Assembly (NCBI GenBank): GCA_009193035.1
Contig: SWDT01000331.1
Coordinates: 1-64,000, forward strand
DNA: 64,000 nucleotides
Reading direction: 5' to 3'
Origin: Halicephalobus mephisto
Taxonomy: Eukaryota > Nematoda > Chromadorea > Rhabditida > Panagrolaimidae
In this document: positions 58,489-64,000 of the stretch, in pieces
How positions within the stretch are numbered: position 1 is the first letter of the stretch
How the letters are laid out: the number at the start of each line of letters is the position of its first letter
Program-made: the position numbers and the translations under genes
The notes under the pieces: model-generated
What the model was told of the DNA's origin: nothing
Databases searched by the model: none
What the model saw: the letters and a program-made list of their open reading frames with translations, nothing else

Positions 58489-58798
58489 TATATGCTGTGG
58501 TACTGGTCAGGTTCTTGAGGAAGTTCATTTATTGGATTTTTTTATTTTGAAACGATATCAAATTCCGAAAAACGATGACCACTAAAGGTGATTCAAAAAG
58601 TTTCATAAAACAACGAATGCACTCCTACCGTACCCTTCAGGGATTATCGTGCTAGGACCTTGTTCGTGTCCTGCGTTAATATATTTTGTAACTTATTGAT
58701 TTTTATAAATAATATGGAAATGAGGATTTTAAAAAATCGGTTTTTTGACCGAATTGTTATTTTTGGTTTTTTTGATTTTATTTTTTTGGTTTTTTCAG
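58489..58798. other. Intercistronic region sec-5 to metallophosphoesterase
   Basis: 310 bp ending in TTTTTTCAG at 58790-58798. Could be an operon spacer with an SL2-type acceptor, or contain an unrecognised first exon of the next gene. GTGCTAGGACCTTG-type words resemble the 28-kb repeat (GGGATTATCGTGCTAGGA). Confidence 0.4.
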
Positions 58799-60987
58799 AT
58801 TTCTGAGACCAAGCCACCGGTTTTGGAAGCCTCGGTGCTTCTGGAAGGGACGTCTAAAGGTACCGAATCCAGCTTGGAACCTCTTACAATTGAAGACGGG
58901 CCCGAACTAGGAGAACCAAATCCTGAAAAGCTCAGATTAAGGAAAAATTCATCTCTCAAAGAAAGAATTTTGCATACAATTGAATATATTCATTCAAAAT
59001 TATTTGCCGGAATGCCTAAAAAGTGGATATTTGTTTTAATTACAATAGATGTTATTTTTTTAATCACAAGATTTGCTTGTGAAAGTCTTGGACAGCCAAA
59101 ATTGTCGAGGATTTTTACATTGCTTTTCATTGAATTGGGAATGTTGATGATTTCGACATTTTTATACAAAAGAATCAACGCTATTATTCCTAGAGGTAAA
59201 TCAAATGATATATGGAAGAAACCCACAAGAACAGCTTTATGTACTTTTGCTATTTTTTGGACGTTCTTGGCACATTGCTGTTGGCTATGGTTCTATGTTC
59301 CACTACCGGGAGATTTGTTTTTAGCAGTCTTATGGTAGGTTTTAAATTTTAGAAACAAATATTTCTTAAAACTTTTCTAAAGATATTTAAAAGTAATTTT
59401 TAAAAAAGTACTTAAAATACTTTCAAAAGTTGTTTAAACATATTTTTAAACAAGAAAATAGCCAAATTTTGATGATTTAGTGTTGTAATTTTTAGGATAT
59501 CTATTAGTAATTTCATATATGAAAATTAACCCTCGAGGGTAGACAGTTTTGTAATTTCCATATCATAATCCGAAGTTTTTAAATATTAGGCAGAATATAG
59601 TTGCAAAAGGTTGATTAGGAAAGCACTATTATTTGGAAGTAAAATTTTAGACTACTCTTGATTCTAAAAACTTCTAGAAACTTGTGTTGAAATAATTTTT
59701 TAGAAGTTTCGCATGTGGTTTTTACAATATATGACTGATTACGAAATAATCACTGGACAAAGCTGAAAATTTAGATGACTTTAGGTTCTGACAACCTCTA
59801 GGAATTCCCCTCGAGATGATTTCGTAATAGTAGTTATTTAATTTGTAGAATCCTGATTGTGTTTTTTGGTAATTTTCATGTTTTAGTTTCCTGGCGATAG
59901 GAGCATACATTCATGGAGCTGTTGTGTTGTTTATTTTCTTCTTTGTTGAAAGGATTTCTCATTTGGCCATCCCAAAAGTTGAAAATGTACTTTTAAAATC
60001 TGAATCACTCCATACGGTAATAGCAGTGTGTTTTGCGTTGTTGCTATCTGGACACGGATATGCAGTTACTTCGAGAAGACCCACATTGAGGACTGTGAAT
60101 GTGCAGATAAGGGATCTTCCGCAAGAACTTGATGGATTTTCGGTCGCTCTTATTACTGACATCCATATTGGGCCGACTGTTGGGAGAAGTAGAATGGAAG
60201 AAACGGTCCAGGTGATTAATCAAGTTCAGCCGGATGTAGTTGCTATATCTGGGGATTTGGTGGATGGATATGTGGATTACTTGAAAGTAAGAGCAGAACC
60301 TTTGAGTGGAATTAGATCGAAATTTGGAACTTTTTTCTCGACTGGAAACCATGAATACATGCACGAAAACGTGAACAATTGGTTGAGGTATTTCAAAGAG
60401 GAATTGAACATAACGGCATTGAGGAATGACGGCGTAGTTTTGAGGAAAAAAGAAAAAGAAATTTGTTTAGCTGGTGTGGATGACCTGTATACAGAAAGGA
60501 TCCACGTTAATGGACATAAAATGGACGCTGAAAAAGCACTAAATGATTGTCCTGATGACACGCCGACAATTTTGCTTGTTCATCAGCCAAATGGTGCAGG
60601 GAAGATCCTAAAGAATCATAAAAGTAAAAAAAGAATAGATCTAATCTTATCTGGCGAGTTTTTGGATTAATTTAGTTTTTAATTTTTTATACTTTAGTTT
60701 TTTATAATTTAAATTTAAATTTTTAGATTTAGTTTTTAATTTTCTAAAATTTAGGTCATACACATGCAGGTCAGATGTTTGTTATTTGGCCGTTAAGCTA
60801 CATAACGAATACTTGGTTCTATGGATTATACTCTCATCCATCGACAGGAGCTCAAATTTATGTATCATCTGGTGTTAATTACTGGGGACCACCAATCAAA
60901 ATGCCGAATTTGTGTGAAGTTGTGAATATTCGTCTTCATCCGAAGAATGATGGTGGTTTCGGGACCGTAGATGAGCCAGTGGCTTGA
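58799..60987 (+). CDS. Membrane-anchored metallophosphoesterase (TMPPE/YkuE-like)
   Basis: Exons 58799-59334, 59887-60653 and 60755-60987 join in phase, giving 511 residues open from the first acceptor. No ATG precedes residue 72 (59013, MPKKWIF), so either translation starts there or a 5' exon is missing. About five hydrophobic segments come first (WIFVLITIDVIFLITRFA, IFTLLFIELGMLMISTFLY and others to about residue 240). The calcineurin-like catalytic domain then has every metal motif: ITDIHIG (Asp270, His272), SGDLVDG (Asp302), STGNHEY (Asn333, His334), LLVHQP (His411) and GHTHAGQ (436-438). The GHTH motif is created by splicing across a GC-AG intron (donor G|GCGAGT at 60653/60654). Relatives are integral-membrane or peripheral phosphoesterases; the substrate is unknown. 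AATAAA lies about 140 bp past the stop. Confidence 0.88.
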
Positions 60988-61338
60988 GGAATTTTGAACT
61001 TTGTGATTTTCGATATATGAACTTTTGTCTGAGCTTGCTAGTCGCTTCTGATTCGAAATTGAAGCCAGTTACCGGTACGGAAATCCAATTGAGAACTGAA
61101 ACTTACTGGAAAATGTGCATTTTAATGGAAAATAAAAGTTTTAAACATTCACATTGATCTTAGGGTTTTTTCGACGATGTTTAATTAGAAAAGTCGTTCA
61201 ACCTACGATTATGATGTTGGGTTTTGAAAAATTCCTGAAACTTGTCTCAAAACAAAAAGTTCAGATTCCAACTTTGCCAAAACGGAAACTTAACACATTT
61301 GCTTTAATCTGTATTTACAAGCTCAGCTTTAGCAGAGC
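60988..61338. other. 3' flank, no gene seen
   Basis: Contains the poly(A) signal region of the phosphoesterase gene and unique A/T-rich DNA. Confidence 0.5.
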
Positions 61339-61797
61339 ATTCCAAAATTTCTGGTTATTCTCGCCACAAGATTGCTCAAGAGCGGAATTCAATGTTTACC
61401 TCAAACTTGGGTAATTAAACCGAAGAGAAAGTCGTCGCTTCGACTCCTCTAGTGATCCAATAGTTTTCGTTAAATGAATGCTGGCTGATCCAGCCGTCTC
61501 AGCGAAACACAAGAAGTAGATATGAGTGTCGGAGAAAGCTAAACAGAACAGGTCAACTGACTGGCTTATCTCCGACTCGAAAGAGACCTTTACTGTGGTG
61601 CTGTCTGCCTTTCTCTCCATAATCGCTTTTCTTCTCAAACAATTGCTCTAATGCTTGACAACGATTTAACCAAAAAGGTCCATCAGGTAGGAGCTCTGAA
61701 AGTGATGCTCCCCCTTCGGTTTAATTACCCAATTTTGAGGTAAACATTGAATTCCGCTCAAGATCTCTTGTGGCGAGTGTTTTAAATTTTGGAATTC
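61339..61797. mobile_element. MITE with ~80-bp terminal inverted repeats
   Basis: The left end ATTCCAAAATTT, then CTCGCCACAAGATTGCTCAA and GCGGAATTCAATGTTTACCT, is matched inverted at the right end by AGGTAAACATTGAATTCCGC, TCTTGTGGCGAG and AAATTTTGGAAT. The ~300-bp centre is not palindromic and encodes nothing convincing. Confidence 0.85.
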
Positions 61798-62098
61798 TTT
61801 CTTAATGAAAGATTATAAATGAAGTTTAAAGGTTTATTAAACAAATATATCAGTGTTGCGTTTAATATTTTTACACAGGATTTTAGATTTACAATTTTCA
61901 AAAAGTTCAATCAGATTAAACTATAATATCAATAATAAAGAGAAATTTCGCTCGCACCAATTTTGGAAATTATTCTTTGATTTCTTTATATAATTTATAT
62001 ATACTAGTGGTCACCTACATTATACATAACTCATCTTTATTACAACATGGAGAATAGAAAATTTCCATACGTAAATATTTTTTCCAAGGATTTGTTAT

Positions 62099-62312
62099 TG
62101 TTGGGACCAATTAGTCCATATTTCTTATGGTTTCCCAGTGCGCGTTACCTCACTTTCACAAGTTCTCAGTGCAAGGGTATAAAAGCGAACGGCTACCTCA
62201 GACACCAGTGTCGTTCTTCTTCTATTGTCTATTCCGTGTCTCTAATAGTAAAGTATTATTATTATACTCTATTCGTGGTTCCTACATTCCGGTTCATCGT
62301 CGAAACTTAACA
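62099..62312 (+). repeat. LTR-like sequence with TATA box
   Basis: Starts TGTTGGGACCAATTAG and ends GAAACTTAACA (TG...CA), with GGGTATAAAAGC at 62177-62188 followed by a short transcribed-type region. The size (214 bp) suits a small Gypsy or BEL LTR. The flanking pentamers differ and no primer-binding site or gag/pol follows, so at best it is a solo or broken LTR. Confidence 0.4.
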
Positions 62313-62612
62313 GTACCCATTCACAGAATAAGAATCACGAAATTACCTTAAATTCCTTTATTCCTCTCTTTACAGATAACAAAATTTAGATCAGGAGTGA
62401 GGTCTATAAAACGATTGAGGTCGAAACAAAAAAGTGGAAATATGCGCGCAGTAGCAGGCGCAAGCTGGTCGCTAAGCCTCAGTTGGATATTCCTCTTTTT
62501 AGGCGACTAATCTTGAAACTTCTGTTTTTCACGTTATTTCCCGTATTTTATATCAATTTTCCGATTTCTAGACGTTGACTACTTCCAAGATGACTAATCC
62601 GAGACTCAATAG
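62313..62612. other. Unassigned DNA between LTR-like sequence and transposase-like fragment
   Basis: No gene or repeat recognised. A GC-richer stretch at 62440-62500 is unexplained. Confidence 0.4.
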
Positions 62613-62793
62613 TTACCAGAAAGAAAATTTGATGCTGTAGCATATCTGTACTTCGACGAATTTAAAGTCCACGAATTATTCGGTTCTAGAGGTACCGATG
62701 TGAATGAAAGAACATCGAAGCTGATATTCAACGTAATTTCGCGGAAATCAATATCTCCAGTAATCTTAATCAATGGTTTAAGGGATCATTAGT
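62613..62793 (+). pseudogene. Transposase-like fragment
   Basis: A 59-codon open stretch between stops reads FDAVAYLYFDEFKVHELFGS then RGTDVNERTSKLIFNVIS and ends VILINGLRDH. An acidic residue after a hydrophobic strand (YFDEFKVH) suggests the second half of an RNase H-like transposase core. Sequence texture is clearly coding. No start, no continuation: a relic. The family is not identified. Confidence 0.4.
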
Positions 62794-62904
62794 AAGACGA
62801 AGAAAAAATTCTTAGATTCCAAGAAAACCGGTAGTAGTGGATTTGTTTTCACAGACAACTGCTTATTTAAAGTTGTGTAGTATTGGTGTTATTTGTAGGA
62901 AGGA

Positions 62905-63177
62905 TGTCGATGGAGTGACACCTTGGAATCGATGATTAGGCGGAAAACTGTTGATTCCTACTGTTAGCAATTAAAGCCTGTTTATCTCAACATAAGCATA
63001 GAACGAAAGAGGAAAGGTCCTCGTTTGACCGAAGTCAAACTCAGACCAGTTTGAAGCTGGATTTTCTCAAAACTCTCTAATACTTTAGTCTCACCTCCCA
63101 GGCATCGGCTGACTGGGCGGAGCTTTGGGCATCCTGTCTAGGCCGTTTGCGGTTTAACTTCGATCTTTATGTCTACA
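62905..63177 (+). repeat. LTR-like repeat, copy 2
   Basis: 273 bp, TGTCGATGGAGTGACACC to TATGTCTACA, the same orientation as copy 1 (7544-7821) and very similar along its whole length. It is immediately followed by the envelope-like frame. Confidence 0.6.
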
Positions 63178-64000
63178 GTACTAATAATTCTCCAAAACAA
63201 TATTTTAAATTTCTTCAATTACCAAAATATAACTTTAACTACAAAGACAATATAGAAATAAAAAGTTATGAAGTTTTTAAACCTAATACTATAGAATATA
63301 TTTCAAATCCTCATTTATGCAAAAAAGTCATTAGTGAAGTTTCCTTACATACAGATCTTTCTGGATATGAACACCTAGTAGAGAAAGAAATTAATAATAA
63401 AGAAATTAGTATAAAGGAGTGTGAAGAAATGATAAAAAATAAATTTTGTGAATTTGGAACTTTGAAAAAAGGGGAACATTCATATCGCACTAATAATAAA
63501 GTTTCTATCGAATATCCAAACAGGTTTACTAGTTTATTCAAAGCTAAGCATTATTTGAAAGAGAATTGTGTTTTAATTGAGACTAAAGTTTTTTCTCACT
63601 ATAACCAAAGACGTCCTACTAATGTTCTAGTTGATATCAATAAGTGTGAATATTCAAAAAGTAGATGTAAAATTAAACCCAATGAATTCATGGTTTGGGA
63701 AGTGAATGATAAACAAAACTGTAAATTCGTTTCTATTGGAGTTCTTAAGGGCTACTTTAATGCTAATTTTTGGATCAATAATGATTATCAAATAGCTTTA
63801 AATTTAATAGATAACTTCACGACTGATTGTGGAAATAATTTACAATTAACCTCAGAAGGTTATGCGTTAAAATCTGTTAGAGAAAAAAGATCAGATCAGA
63901 ATTCTGTTAAAACTTTTTAAGAAGCAGGATAACTACAATATCTAGAAAATAATATCAAGAATCAATTAAGACATTTAACAGAAACTTTTTGTCAAATGTT
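63178..64000 (+). pseudogene. Envelope-glycoprotein-like gene fragment, runs off the window
   Basis: An open frame comes out of the LTR-like repeat, reaches TAA at 63918-63920 and meets a second in-frame TAA at 63930-63932. It then continues in the same frame to the window edge, so it is broken but once longer. The product is beta-rich with spaced Cys residues, including the pairs CEYSKSRC and a 'FMVWEVNDKQNCKFVSIG' element. A Val-Trp followed by a Cys and aromatic residue is typical of glycoprotein ectodomains in chuvirus-like and nematode transposon envelopes. After the stops a helical stretch with one Cys follows. Together with the anchor fragment at 7128-7543 this suggests the same envelope family in two Maverick-like elements. 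No signal peptide is visible because the 5' end is replaced by the repeat. Confidence 0.45.

Noticed and set aside
58745..58798. Hydrophobic leader before the phosphoesterase exon, signal-anchor-like
   Set aside because: Starts with TTG and is the polypyrimidine tract of the splice acceptor.
61396..61638. 80-codon minus frame
   Set aside because: Falls inside the MITE and has no family resemblance.
62047..62351. Plus frames over the LTR-like region
   Set aside because: Overlap the TATA box and LTR-like ends; no motif.
1..64000. CRISPR arrays, bacterial operons, rRNA genes
   Set aside because: None seen; the tandem arrays lack spacer structure and the window is clearly eukaryotic with spliced genes.

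Overview
This is a 64-kb piece of a nematode nuclear genome, most likely Rhabditina and Caenorhabditis-like. The evidence is: very AT-rich introns and spacers; short exons with TTTTCAG-type 3' splice sites; TTTCAG-type acceptors a few bases before several start codons, as expected for spliced-leader trans-splicing; nematode-expanded gene families (a C4 nuclear receptor, an F-box protein, a Ly6-like secreted protein); and the dispersed GGTCYCGACACGA repeat word. No species call is possible without a search.

Region 1 (about 0.3-9.3 kb) is a degraded Maverick/Polinton-like virus-like transposon. It has ~296-bp terminal inverted repeats (333-628 and 8993-9288). Inside are an adenovirus-type cysteine protease, a spliced glycine-zipper membrane protein, a capsid-like C-terminal fragment, a membrane-anchor fragment of an envelope-like glycoprotein, and a fragment of a multicopy nematode transposon protein. 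A 2.07-kb piggyBac element (919-2984, TTAA duplication, 12-bp inverted ends) is nested inside. I saw no DNA polymerase B, integrase, ATPase or full major capsid gene.

Region 2 (9.7-16 kb, minus strand) holds two conserved genes resolved exon by exon: telomerase reverse transcriptase (five exons, 701 aa) and casein kinase 1 gamma (five exons, 526 aa, ending in a CCC palmitoylation-type tail).

Region 3 (17-35 kb) is repeat-rich. It holds a secreted Cys-rich protein (minus; last exon enclosed by a ~500-bp inverted repeat, one intron filled by a satellite), a two-exon secreted Ly6/uPAR-like protein (plus), and a six-exon nuclear hormone receptor (minus).

Region 4 (35.3-45.7 kb) is a desert of tandem arrays, MITE-like palindromes and a ~3.5-kb mirrored inverted repeat around one GC-rich exon-like island.

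Region 5 (45.7-61 kb) is gene-dense. On the minus strand lie mitochondrial ribosomal protein L24, a possible tiny gene, a coiled-coil protein and an F-box protein, head to tail. On the plus strand lie exocyst subunit Sec5 (eight exons, 901 aa) and a membrane-anchored metallophosphoesterase with a GC-AG intron.

Region 6 (61-64 kb) returns to mobile DNA: a MITE, an LTR-like sequence, a transposase-like fragment, a second copy of the ~275-bp LTR-like repeat also found in region 1, and an envelope-glycoprotein-like pseudogene running off the window. All exon models were read by eye from splice signals, phase and protein continuity; identities rest on recognised motifs, not searches.
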